From NCBI GenBank assembly GCA_015711895.1, contig JACVJH010000108.1, forward strand, positions 1 through 11,162: 11,162 nt of DNA, given 5' to 3'. Below are positions 1 through 7,485 of this stretch, piece by piece. The position numbers and the translations under genes were made by a program. The DNA is from Candidatus Solincola tengchongensis. Its GTDB lineage: Bacteria > Actinomycetota > Geothermincolia > Geothermincolales > RBG-13-55-18. Numbering within the stretch: the first letter of the stretch is position 1; each line of letters starts with the position of its first letter. The notes beneath the pieces are model-generated. The model saw nothing but the letters and a program-made list of their open reading frames with translations, ran no database searches and was not told the DNA's origin.

Positions 1-857
1 ACCGCCGGCGGCTGCTCTCCACCGAGGGCCTGACCTTGGAGGAGGACCTCGGTGAGCAGTGGGTGCTCGGGGTGGAGGAGGGGCCGGTCACCCCGGCCGG
101 TGACCTGGAGGTGGAGGCCCAGGCCCCCGAGGAGGTGCGCCCGGGGGAGCCCTTCAACCTGGGCCTGCTGGTGAGGAACCCCACCCCCCTGCCGGCGGTG
201 GTGACGGAGGAGGAACCCCAGCCCGTGCGGCTTGTGGTGGTGGACGCGCAGGGCAGGGCGATAGAAGAGGAAAAGACCTCCTGCCGGCCTCCTTTCTTCC
301 TGCAATCCGGAGAGATGGCCGTCCTTCCCCTGCGCTGCCGGAAGGCCCCTTCCGAAGCGGGGTTTTACTCTCTCCATCTCGAGCTGGAAAGGGGGGTCCT
401 CGGGGAGAGGGACTTCACCCTGTCCCTGCGGGTGGGCGAGATGGCCACCTCCGAGGAGCCTTCCCTTCTGGAGGGAGGGGTGGAATACGCCGGCGGGGAG
501 GACGTGATACGCATCCCCACTCCCGACGGGCTGTTCCCCCTGGCCTTCCGGGTCACCTCCGGAGGGGACACCTATCTTCTGGCGGCGCGGGAGAGCCGTG
601 AGGAGGAGCTCACCCGGCCGCAGGGACTGGTGCACCTGGCCCTGCGCTTCGAGAGGGAGGGCCCGGTCTGGGAGGAGCAGAGGGGCACCCTGCCCTGCGA
701 CCTCTCCCCCGGGCAGTCGGCCGTCCTTCCCACTCTCGTCAGGCCACCCTCCGCGCCGGGCCGATATAAGTTGTTCGTGGGCCTGACCGACGAGGGCTTC
801 AACTGGTTCGGCGAGGTGCTGGTGCTGGACGTGGAGGTGGGGGACGGCTCCGGGTGA
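1..857 (+). CDS. C-terminal part of a protein with two beta-sandwich (Ig-like) accessory domains, 5' end outside window
   Basis: The reading frame is already open at base 3 and runs to a TGA at 855-857, giving 284 visible residues. A TTG at 36 is in frame, but nothing supports it as a start because the frame stays open upstream. Two beta-rich modules are visible: one from about residue 35 to 145 (with FNLGLLVRNPTPLPAVV and FYSLHLELERG) and one from about 150 to 280. The end of the second (DLSPGQSAVLP, then APGRYKLFVGLTDEGFNWFGE) resembles the 'balanced polar' C-terminal domain I know from actinobacterial glycosyltransferase, methyltransferase and glycan-export proteins, where it is thought to bind carbohydrate. 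No membrane segment, catalytic motif or LPXTG-type anchor is seen here. The catalytic or main part must lie to the left, so the full function is unknown. Confident that it is coding; only moderately confident of the domain type. Confidence 0.8.
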   Translation, partial: RRRLLSTEGLTLEEDLGEQWVLGVEEGPVTPAGDLEVEAQAPEEVRPGEPFNLGLLVRNPTPLPAVVTEEEPQPVRLVVVDAQGRAIEEEKTSCRPPFFLQSGEMAVLPLRCRKAPSEAGFYSLHLELERGVLGERDFTLSLRVGEMATSEEPSLLEGGVEYAGGEDVIRIPTPDGLFPLAFRVTSGGDTYLLAARESREEELTRPQGLVHLALRFEREGPVWEEQRGTLPCDLSPGQSAVLPTLVRPPSAPGRYKLFVGLTDEGFNWFGEVLVLDVEVGDGSG

Positions 858-938
858 GGGACGCGGGTTGGAGGGCGCGTGGAGGGTCGAAAAGACCGCC
901 TTTTGGCCGGTGGATTAGGCCGAGGGGTGGAGGATCGG

Positions 939-965
939 TTGACGTATAATCACCTATGCTTTAAT
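939..965 (+). promoter_or_regulatory. Possible promoter upstream of the acyl-CoA synthetase alpha gene
   Basis: An AT-rich patch in otherwise GC-rich DNA. TTGACG at 939-944 is followed 15 bp later by TTTAAT (960-965). A TATAAT at 945-950 touches the TTGACG directly and so cannot pair with it; it could only act with another, weak -35. Start site about 45-55 bp before the ATG at 1017. The exact hexamer pair is unclear. Confidence 0.35.
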
Positions 966-1016
966 CGCTTCGACCCCGGATACGGTGGATAAGAGGAGAG
1001 GGAGGAGCATAAGACC

Positions 1017-2441
1017 ATGAGAAGCGGCAACACACTGGACTACTTCTTCTCCCCCCGGAGCGTGGCCGTGGTCGGCGCCTCCGCCGACCAGACCAAGGGG
1101 GGCTACAACCTCATCGCCAACATGCTGGAGTCCTTCTCCGGCCCGGTGTACCCCGTCAACCCGGGAAGGGAAGAGATACTGGGGGTCAAGTGCTACCCCT
1201 CGGTGCGGGACCTAGCCGGGAAAGTGGAACTGGCCATCGTCTTCGTCCCCGCGGCGGCTGTGCCCGGAGTCCTCGAGGACTGCGCGGCGGCGGGGGTGAA
1301 GGCCGCGGTCATCGAGTCCGGTGGCTTCGCCGAGGTGGGGGAGAAAGGGAAGGAATTGACCGAGCGTTGCCTGGAGATCGCCTCCCGGACGGGCCTGCGG
1401 CTGTGGGGGCCCAACTGCACCGGGCTGGTGAACACCGATCCCTTCATCTTCACCCCCTTCATGCGCGCTCCCAAGGCCCACGAGCGCCTGAAGCCCGGAA
1501 ACCTGGGCATCATCGCCCAGAGCGGGATGCTCGCGGCGGGCTTCATGTTCCAGTACGTGCTTTCCGGTTTTTTCCAGGTGAGCAAGGCCTGCGCCATCGG
1601 CAACAAGATAGACGTGGACGAGGTGGAGGTGCTCGACTACCTCTCCCGCGACCCCAGGACCAGGGCGGTGGTGGCCTACCTGGAGTCCATCGAGAGGGGG
1701 CGGGACTTCCTGGAGGTGGCCCGGGGGATGCGCGGCCGCAAGCCCCTGGCGGTACTCAAGGGCGGTCGCTACGAGGAAGCGGCCCGGGCCGCCCTCTCCC
1801 ACACTGCCAGCCTGGCCGGCTCCGACGAGGTGGTGGACGGCGCCCTGCGCCAGGCCGGAGTGGTGCGGGTGCACGACTTTCACGACCTCATGAACCTGGG
1901 GAAGGCCTTTTCCCTGCACCCCGAACCCTTCCGCCTGAACTCCCCCCGAGGGGACGGGGTGGCCGTGGTCACCGTGACCGGGGGCGGTGGCGTGGTGTCC
2001 ACGGATATGCTGCGGGAGTCCGGCCTTTCCGTGCCCGCCCTTGAAAAGCGCACCCTGGAGGCCCTCTCCGGCATCTTCCCGGAGTGGATGCCCCCCTCCA
2101 ACCCGGTGGACATATGGCCGGCCGTCGAGAAGAGAGGTTTGACCGTCTTCCCCGAGGTCCTGCGCCACGTTCTGGACGATGCCCGCGTGGACGGGGTTAT
2201 CCTCCTCCCCTTCGCCTCCCGCCTCCTGGAATATTTTCCCTTCGAGGAGGTGGGAAGGCTGATCCGGGAGAGCGGCAAGGCGGCGGTCTCCTGGGTCTTC
2301 GGCGACCTGCGTTTCTTCGGCCACTACGAAGAGAGGCTCAGGGAGTTCGGCATCCCCGTGTACACCGACCTGCGCTCCTGCGTCCTGGCCCTGCGGGCCT
2401 ATCTGCAGTACTCCCGTGCGGCCCGCGGCAACCGCGACTGA
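1017..2441 (+). CDS. Acyl-CoA synthetase (ADP-forming), alpha subunit-like protein
   Basis: 474 residues, cytoplasmic. Members of this family (acetate/acyl-CoA ligase, ADP-forming) interconvert acyl-CoA + ADP + Pi and acid + ATP + CoA. The N-terminal CoA-binding Rossmann domain starts with SVAVVGASADQTKGGYN (residues 15-31). The succinyl-CoA-ligase-like part follows, with LWGPNCTGLVN (129-139) and IIAQSGMLAAGF (165-176). ALSHTASLAG (259-268) places His262 as the phosphorylated histidine equivalent. The third domain carries VTVTGGGGVVSTD (318-330) and NPVDIWP (362-368). Length matches a stand-alone alpha subunit (about 450-480); the ATP-grasp beta subunit is not fused and not in this window, so it must be encoded elsewhere if the enzyme is functional. 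The start is fixed by GGAGGAG at 1001-1007, 9 nt before ATG. The gene stands alone between a possible promoter and a convergent neighbour. Substrate acid cannot be told from sequence. Confidence 0.9.
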   Translation: MRSGNTLDYFFSPRSVAVVGASADQTKGGYNLIANMLESFSGPVYPVNPGREEILGVKCYPSVRDLAGKVELAIVFVPAAAVPGVLEDCAAAGVKAAVIESGGFAEVGEKGKELTERCLEIASRTGLRLWGPNCTGLVNTDPFIFTPFMRAPKAHERLKPGNLGIIAQSGMLAAGFMFQYVLSGFFQVSKACAIGNKIDVDEVEVLDYLSRDPRTRAVVAYLESIERGRDFLEVARGMRGRKPLAVLKGGRYEEAARAALSHTASLAGSDEVVDGALRQAGVVRVHDFHDLMNLGKAFSLHPEPFRLNSPRGDGVAVVTVTGGGGVVSTDMLRESGLSVPALEKRTLEALSGIFPEWMPPSNPVDIWPAVEKRGLTVFPEVLRHVLDDARVDGVILLPFASRLLEYFPFEEVGRLIRESGKAAVSWVFGDLRFFGHYEERLREFGIPVYTDLRSCVLALRAYLQYSRAARGNRD

Positions 2442-2758
2442 GTCGGTGCGGCATGATTACCGGGAGACGTCATCGACCCGAAGGCCTTGCGCCCCTCATT
2501 CGGCGAGTGCGGCGTGCGCGGTCTGGAGGCGCCAACGCCCGATGATCGTGGCGCCACGGCCGCGCTCCCTTCGGCTGAGCGGGTAAAAAGGGCTTTTTGG
2601 CCCTCCTCTTTGCCCGAAACTATGGTTTTCGGAAGGGAACTGCGAGCGCTGTTCAACGGGAAGCGGAGTTGTCAGGGCCGTCCGCTGTACAGGTATGGGG
2701 GAAGAACGCTCGTGCCGCCGGGTACCGGCATGGAAACGACCCCATATGGCCTGCCCGC
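2442..2758. other. Convergent intergenic region, 317 bp
   Basis: Gap between the stops of the acyl-CoA synthetase gene and the minus-strand FG-GAP gene. It contains the terminator-like hairpin at 2587-2606, a second small inverted repeat (CGCTC 2563-2567 with GAGCG 2577-2581) and a CCGAAAC / GTTTTCGG near-palindrome (2614-2632). Short open frames here lack ribosome binding sites and protein-like composition. No RNA gene recognised. Confidence 0.6.
2583..2606. terminator. Terminator-like hairpin between convergent genes
   Basis: Read on the minus strand, AGGGC - CAAAAA - GCCCT forms a 5-bp stem (two further G-U pairs possible) followed directly by TTTT. This fits a weak rho-independent terminator for the minus-strand gene ending at 2759, about 155 nt downstream of its stop. 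On the plus strand the same stem is followed by CCTCTTT, so it may also serve the plus-strand gene ending at 2441. Confidence 0.4.
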
Positions 2759-3757
2759 TCAATATTCGAGGAATGAGCCCACCGTGTCGTGGCCTCCCAC
2801 CATCCCGTTGAAGGAGAAGTACATGGGCCGCTCGGCCACGATGGGCACGCCTGAGGTGACGCGGATGGAGACGTCGCCCCTGGCGCTGTCCTGCACCCCG
2901 ATGCCCTCCGCATCACCGTGCACGGCCACCGTGTAGCGGGAGCGCGGCTTCACGGTCAGCTTCTTGCGGATGTTGGCCCCGTCCCCGCAGAGGTAGTCGA
3001 TGACCACATCCGCCGGGTCGTTCATGGGGTTCTGCAGGCAGAGGAAGGTGTTGAACCCCGGGCGCGTGCAGCCTTCCGCGAAATACCACTGAGTGGAGGG
3101 GGAGGGAGCGCCCATGGCGTCGTGCCCTCCGTCCCACACGCCCGCATAGTTGAAGTATATGGGGCGCTCGGCCACCACGGGCAGATTGGAGGTCACCTTG
3201 ATGGACACGTCGCCGTGGGGGCCGTCGTGGGTGCCGATGCCCAGCCCGTCCTGGTGCACGGCCACGGTGAAACGAGAGCCCGGCCTGATGTTCAACTGGC
3301 GTACGATGTCGGCCCCGTCACCGCACAGATACTCAACGGTCACCGCCGCGGACTGGGACCTGTCCGGGTTCTGCAGGCAAAGGTAGGTGTGGAAACCGGG
3401 GCGCGTGCACCCCTCGGCGAAGTACCATTCCTGACGTGGCGTGTCCGTGCCCATGACGTCATGCCCCCCGGCCCAGGTACCGTGGCTCCCGGAATAACGG
3501 TAATAGAGCGCCCGCTCGGCGATGACCCCCGAGCGGTCGGAGAACATCACCGTGCTCACGTCCTGTCCATCCACGGAGCCGTTGACGTAGACCGTACAAC
3601 GGGACCGTCCGGGGATGTTCACCACTTTGACCACGGATAAACCGCTTCCCAAAAGATAGCGGAGCTGGGCGGTGGCCGCCTCCGGGTTGGGGTTCATGAG
3701 CAGGACGAACTCCTGGAACCCGCTCCCCGTGTAGCCCTCCGCCAGGTAGGAGCGGCT
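2759..3757 (-). repeat. Three tandem ~110-residue WYFAEG units encoded in the FG-GAP gene
   Basis: Units begin near 3757, 3427 and 3088 (minus strand). The last two share WYFAEGCTRPGF, CLQNP, YLCGDGA, SR(F/Y)TVAVH, GDVSI(K/R)VTS and VAERP(I/M)YF; the first is diverged (YLAEGYTGSGF, VNIPGRSRCTVYV, VIAERALYYRY). Unit period is 113 codons where measurable. Function of the unit is unknown; it looks like an all-beta extracellular module. Confidence 0.85.
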
Positions 3758-5233
3758 GCGCACCTCGGAGGCCGACCACAGGTCGGGCACCTCCTGGTGG
3801 GGGTAGCAGGCGCGGTGGTCGGGGAAGCGGCGGAACATGGGCCAGGCGGCCAGCGAGGGGTTCCACTTGCCGCACTCGTAGCGGATGATACGCCCCGTCT
3901 CCCCGTCCATGCCGTTGGTCACCACCACGTCGGTCAGGCCGTCGGCGTCCAGGTCTCCCACCGCCGGGCAGCTGAACACGTTCTGACCGGTATGCACCTC
4001 CAGCACCCGGTTGCCGGAGGGCTCGTAAGCGGCGAGGTGCTGTCCCTCGCCCATGATGACCTCCATATCCCCGTCCCCCTCGATGTCGGCGATGGCCGGG
4101 GAGCCCATCTTCTGGACGGCGAAGAGCCGGTTCTTCCATTTCTCCTTCCCGTCGTGCTCCCAGCAGTAGACCCAGGAGTCCATGGAGGCGCAGGCCACCT
4201 CGAAGTAGCCGTCTCCGTCGAGGTCGGCCACCGCCGGGGAGGAGAACACGTTGTCCCCCGTGTTCACCGGCCAGCCGGGGAGGTTCTCCCCCCGGTGGTT
4301 GAAGGCGTAGACGTGTTTCCCGTCGGCATAGGAGAGATAGGTGGGTTGGCCGGGATTGGTGTTCTGCCAGAAGAGGCCGGTGCCCACCACGATGTCCGGG
4401 AAGCCGTCGCGGTCCAGGTCGGCGATGGCCGGGGAGGACCATATCACCTGCGGCAGGGTCTTGGGGAACCCGGACTTGATGGAGCCGTTCTCCTCAAAGA
4501 CGTAGAGCAGGCCGCCCCGGGGCCAGGGCCAATAGGGGCCGCTCCAGCAGTCGGCCCCGATGACCACCTCGTCCTTCCCGTCCAGGTCGATGTCCCCGCA
4601 GGCCGGGGAGGACCAGATGGAGTCGTGGTTCTGGTACTGCCACATGAGGGGTCCCTCGTAGTGCCAGGCGGTGACGAAGGTCCCCCAGTTGCCCACCACG
4701 ATCTCCAGGTTCCCGTCGCCGTCCAGGTCCCCGCTGGCGGGAGAGGGGAAGACCTCCCGGTAGCCGTAGGCCGTGCCGGCGAACTTGGGCCACCCCCAGT
4801 GGGAGAGGGGCTGTCCCAGGTAGTTCAGCCCGTAGACGTAGCCGTTATGGCTCCCGAAGAATATCTCCAGGGTCCCGTTGCCGTCGCAGTCAACGGCCAG
4901 TGGGGTGGACTGGATGGTGGCCCCGGTGTTGTAAGCCCAGCGGATGTTGCCGTTCAGGTCAACGCAGTAAAAGACCCCGTTGTTGTTCCCCGCCAGTATC
5001 TCCTGGGTACCGTCCCCGTCTATGTCCGCTACGGTGGGGGAGGCGTGCTTGAACATGCTCCCCACGTCCAGGGCCCAGACCTGGGTCCACCCCGGCGGGT
5101 TGGCCGATGCCCGCCCGGAAGTGTCGTGGAAGAGGAGCAAAGGGGGCGATAGCCATGCTATGGCTAAAAATGCCGACATTAAGAACACGACCAGGATTGG
5201 GGAAAGGAACCCGGCGGCCCTCCCTGTCCTCAT
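2759..5233 (-). CDS. Secreted FG-GAP/VCBS beta-propeller protein with three C-terminal WYFAEG repeats
   Basis: 824 residues from ATG at 5233. An in-frame ATG at 5260 would add nine residues (MRIRRRREK) but lacks a ribosome binding site, whereas AAGGAGGAGG lies 9 nt before 5233. The N-terminus is a signal peptide: basic start, a long hydrophobic stretch (LSPILVVFLMSAFLAIAWL), and a likely cut after the ASA before NPPGW. Eight calcium-loop motifs of FG-GAP/VCBS type follow at 44-65-residue spacing (DIDGDG, DCDGNG, DLDGDG, DIDLDG, DLDRDG, DLDGDG, DIEGDG, DLDADG), mostly preceded by SSPA(I/V)ADL and followed by (E/D)(I/V)VVG. This suggests one propeller of seven or eight blades. The last ~330 residues are three units opening with YLAEGYTGSGF or WYFAEGCTRPGF and ending VAERP(I/M)YF..GGHD.(M/V)G. 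No anchor or catalytic motif is visible. Probably an envelope or extracellular binding protein; ligand unknown. Confidence 0.9.
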   Translation of the reverse strand: MRTGRAAGFLSPILVVFLMSAFLAIAWLSPPLLLFHDTSGRASANPPGWTQVWALDVGSMFKHASPTVADIDGDGTQEILAGNNNGVFYCVDLNGNIRWAYNTGATIQSTPLAVDCDGNGTLEIFFGSHNGYVYGLNYLGQPLSHWGWPKFAGTAYGYREVFPSPASGDLDGDGNLEIVVGNWGTFVTAWHYEGPLMWQYQNHDSIWSSPACGDIDLDGKDEVVIGADCWSGPYWPWPRGGLLYVFEENGSIKSGFPKTLPQVIWSSPAIADLDRDGFPDIVVGTGLFWQNTNPGQPTYLSYADGKHVYAFNHRGENLPGWPVNTGDNVFSSPAVADLDGDGYFEVACASMDSWVYCWEHDGKEKWKNRLFAVQKMGSPAIADIEGDGDMEVIMGEGQHLAAYEPSGNRVLEVHTGQNVFSCPAVGDLDADGLTDVVVTNGMDGETGRIIRYECGKWNPSLAAWPMFRRFPDHRACYPHQEVPDLWSASEVRSRSYLAEGYTGSGFQEFVLLMNPNPEAATAQLRYLLGSGLSVVKVVNIPGRSRCTVYVNGSVDGQDVSTVMFSDRSGVIAERALYYRYSGSHGTWAGGHDVMGTDTPRQEWYFAEGCTRPGFHTYLCLQNPDRSQSAAVTVEYLCGDGADIVRQLNIRPGSRFTVAVHQDGLGIGTHDGPHGDVSIKVTSNLPVVAERPIYFNYAGVWDGGHDAMGAPSPSTQWYFAEGCTRPGFNTFLCLQNPMNDPADVVIDYLCGDGANIRKKLTVKPRSRYTVAVHGDAEGIGVQDSARGDVSIRVTSGVPIVAERPMYFSFNGMVGGHDTVGSFLEY

Positions 5234-5242
5234 CTTCTCTCG

Positions 5243-5252
5243 CCTCCTCCTT
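5243..5252 (-). promoter_or_regulatory. Ribosome binding site deciding the FG-GAP gene start
   Basis: On the minus strand AAGGAGGAGG ends 9 nt before the ATG at 5233. The alternative ATG at 5260 lies upstream of this site and is preceded by GATAACGGG, which is not a Shine-Dalgarno sequence. Confidence 0.75.
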
Positions 5253-5383
5253 ATTCGCATCCCGTTATCGGACGAGCTGCTGAACGGCGCTATCGACGGC
5301 CCGACGCGAAGGTATGACCTCGGAATCCGCGCCCTTTTCGGAACTGATGCGCCGCCCGGCCTTCACTCGCCTTCATTCCGCCT

Positions 5384-5419
5384 ACGCCATATAGGGCGCT
5401 CACGCCGTATCGGGCGCCT
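5384..5419. repeat. Imperfect 18-bp tandem direct repeat
   Basis: Copy 1 (5384-5401) is ACGCCATATAGGGCGCTC and copy 2 (5402-5419) is ACGCCGTATCGGGCGCCT, identical at 14 of 18 positions with conserved ACGCC-N-TAT-N-GGGCGC. It lies about 150 bp upstream of the FG-GAP start, so a two-site regulator operator is possible; no direct evidence. Confidence 0.4.
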
Positions 5420-5923
5420 TGGCCCTTTGCGGTGAGCCGGCGGTTTCAGGCGAACTTTACCCTGCCTCCGCGGCACTTCCTGCTTTTCTAGCGGGCGCGG
5501 GAGCACCGGCAAGCCTTCGAGATAGATTTCGTCCCCTTCAACGGGCGACTTGAGCGAGGGTCGCCGGCTGGCGGGTTTCCTTTCGCGGGTTTCGAAGAAC
5601 AATGCATGCGGTGCACGAGCATGGACTTCACGCGTATTCTTGCCTTGCCGTGGGGTGCCGGGGCCGTCCCTTGCCCCCGTCGGGGGAAAGAGGACCAGCC
5701 GGTAGGAGGGCGCATGAGGCCGGAGCGGCGCTAACAAAGGCCAACTCAGTTCCTTCGCGGGGAGGTTATAGGAGGATCAAGGACGAGAGCGTTCAAGGGC
5801 CCTCCTTCACTCGTACATGTCATAATGGATGATATATTACGGTGTCGGTTTTCGTGCTTTAAAGATTGATCGAATGGGTGGTCACTACAAGGATGAGATC
5901 CGCTCCGACGCCGTTCTTACGGA

Positions 5924-5930
5924 GAGGAGG
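5924..5930 (+). promoter_or_regulatory. Ribosome binding site deciding the GT2 gene start
   Basis: GAGGAGG sits 6 nt before ATG 5937, eight codons before the first glycosyltransferase strand. Earlier in-frame ATGs at 5829 and 5874 have no such site. Confidence 0.75.
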
Positions 5931-5936
5931 ACAGGC

Positions 5937-7433
5937 ATGACCGCCGGGGATGTGGAGGTGAGTTACGTCATCCCCAGTTACCGGGGCTGTGACATCCTCC
6001 CCGCCTGCTTGCGCTCCGTGCTGTCTCAGACCTCCAAGGCCTCGCGGGAGGTCATCGTAGTGGACGATTCCTCTTGCGACGGGAGCGTGGAGTTGATACG
6101 CGACGCCTTCCCCGGAGTGGAGGTAATCGTCAACCGGCGCAACCTGGGTCCTGCTGGAGCCAAGAACGTAGGTGCAGCGAGGGCCAGAGGGCGCTTCATC
6201 GCTTTCCTGGACAACGACGTTGAGCTATTTCCCGACTGGGAGGAGGTCATGCTGGACCGCTTCTCCCGGGAGGGCGGTGACCTGGCTGCCTGCGCTTCGC
6301 GTCTGCTCTCACCGGAGGATCCGGCTAGGCTGAATAGTGCCGGGGGAATGATAAACCTCCTGGGCCATGCCTGGGATCGGGGACTCCGGGACGAAGGGGC
6401 GGGCGTCCACTCTCGTCCCTTGCCGGTCATCTATGCCTGCACCGCGGCCATGATGGTGCGCGGAGAGGCACTGCGGAAGGTCGGCGGTTTTGACGAGAGA
6501 CTCCGTTACGCTTACGAGGATGCCGACCTCGGTTGGCGCCTGAACATCTACGGATACCGGGTCGTCTACGAGCCGCGCGCCGCCGCCTGGCACCGGCTGA
6601 ACACCACCCTGGGCCGGGGAAGGCCCTTCAACAAATACCATTATGAGCGCGGCAGGTTGCGTTCGTGGATCAAGAACCTGGAGGGCGGCACCCTCGCCTG
6701 GCTTTACCGGGAGTACCTTTACTGGTTCCTGGCCCAGGTGGGCCGAGAGGGCAGGGAGGCTCTTTCACTGCGTGAAAGGTGGGCCATGAGAGGGCGTATG
6801 GCGCAGGCCGTGGCCTGGAACCTACTCTTTCTGCCCGACACCTTGCGCCGGAGAAGTGAGGTGGTTGCCGGAAGGAGATGTTCGGACCGGGAGTTGATCC
6901 AGAGGGGACTACTGTATCCCCAGGTGGGCAACCCTCCCAACCACGGTTCCCGAAAAGGGAAGGACGGGCGTCTTTTCTCCCCCGTTCGGGATTCCCATCC
7001 ACGCAGGGTGGAGATGGGCCGGAAGGGCGAGGAGGGCCTGGTCGAGGGATGGTTCGAGAGGGAGAAGGACGGCAACGGTCTGGTCTACCGCTGGACGGGA
7101 GAGAGAGCCCGTGCCCTGCTGAGGGCCAGGGGCGCCGGGGGGAGGGAGCTGCTGATCCGTACCCGCATGGGTCACCCCGAAGGAGGTTCCAGGGCGGTCG
7201 TCCGGGTGGACGGATGCGAGGTGGGGATAATAGAGGTGCCCAATCGCGTGAGCCTGCATCGCCTTCCCTTGCCCCGGGCCGAGGAGGGGGTGGCGAGGGA
7301 GGTGGAGATAGAGACCCTGAACCCCTTCCGTCCCCGCGAGGTACTGGGGGTGGAGGACCTGCGCAATCTGGGCATCGCCGTGATCTCCCTCGAGTTGCGG
7401 GGTCGAGGTCTGAAAACGGACAGGTTCCTGTGA
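5937..7433 (+). CDS. Family 2 glycosyltransferase with a C-terminal beta-sandwich domain
   Basis: 498 residues. A GT-A domain fills the first ~250: SYVIPSYRG (9-17), the nucleotide-binding VVDDSS (41-46), the metal-site motif FLDNDVE (90-96, DND in place of DxD), the acceptor loop CTAAMMVRGEALRKVGGFDE (168-187) and the ED motif YEDADLGWRL (193-202). Such enzymes transfer a sugar from a nucleotide-sugar, usually with inversion, to build surface polysaccharides or glycolipids; the sugar is not predictable here. Residues 250-365 are a basic, Arg-rich segment without a clear membrane helix. Residues 368-490 form a second domain (EGWFEREKDG, YRWTGERARALL, RNLGIAVISLEL) resembling the one inserted in the next gene. 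The start is set by the ribosome binding site at 5924-5930; an extension to 5829 would add 36 unconserved residues. First gene of a two-gene unit, 52 nt before the next start. Confidence 0.9.
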   Translation: MTAGDVEVSYVIPSYRGCDILPACLRSVLSQTSKASREVIVVDDSSCDGSVELIRDAFPGVEVIVNRRNLGPAGAKNVGAARARGRFIAFLDNDVELFPDWEEVMLDRFSREGGDLAACASRLLSPEDPARLNSAGGMINLLGHAWDRGLRDEGAGVHSRPLPVIYACTAAMMVRGEALRKVGGFDERLRYAYEDADLGWRLNIYGYRVVYEPRAAAWHRLNTTLGRGRPFNKYHYERGRLRSWIKNLEGGTLAWLYREYLYWFLAQVGREGREALSLRERWAMRGRMAQAVAWNLLFLPDTLRRRSEVVAGRRCSDRELIQRGLLYPQVGNPPNHGSRKGKDGRLFSPVRDSHPRRVEMGRKGEEGLVEGWFEREKDGNGLVYRWTGERARALLRARGAGGRELLIRTRMGHPEGGSRAVVRVDGCEVGIIEVPNRVSLHRLPLPRAEEGVAREVEIETLNPFRPREVLGVEDLRNLGIAVISLELRGRGLKTDRFL

Positions 7434-7485
7434 GCGGGCCTTTGGGTGCAAGACCCTGCCCGAGGCCCTTTGAGGAGGGAAAATC

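Larger units (their letters stand above)
5234..5936. other. Divergent intergenic region, about 700 bp
   Basis: Separates the minus-strand FG-GAP gene from the plus-strand GT2 gene, so it should hold promoters for both. Visible elements: an 18-bp imperfect tandem repeat (5384-5419), a CCCCC / GGGGG hairpin (5674-5686), a GGAGGTTATAGGAGG stretch with no start codon after it (5761-5775), and an AT-rich patch at 5815-5865. A minus-strand frame at 5363-5737 stays open but has low-complexity basic composition and no ribosome binding site; I do not call it. I searched for a c-di-GMP or cobalamin riboswitch core and saw none. Confidence 0.5.

Noticed and set aside
939..950. TTGACG directly followed by TATAAT as a consensus promoter
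   Set aside because: The two hexamers touch with no spacer, so they cannot form one promoter; only TTGACG with TTTAAT (15 bp) is geometrically plausible.
1212..2324. 370-codon minus-strand open frame inside the acyl-CoA synthetase gene
   Set aside because: Antisense shadow of a clearly recognised enzyme; His/Gly-rich composition with no family resemblance.
3797..5152. 451-codon plus-strand open frame opposite the FG-GAP gene
   Set aside because: Antisense shadow rich in Val/Gly/His produced by the repetitive GC-rich minus-strand gene; no ribosome binding site or motif.
5363..5737. 124-codon minus-strand open frame in the divergent intergenic region
   Set aside because: Basic low-complexity product, no ribosome binding site, no recognisable motif; chance open frame in GC-rich DNA is more likely.
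5640..5830. Possible riboswitch upstream of the GT2 gene
   Set aside because: Hairpins and purine-rich stretches are present, but I could not find the conserved core of c-di-GMP, cobalamin or other known riboswitches on either strand.
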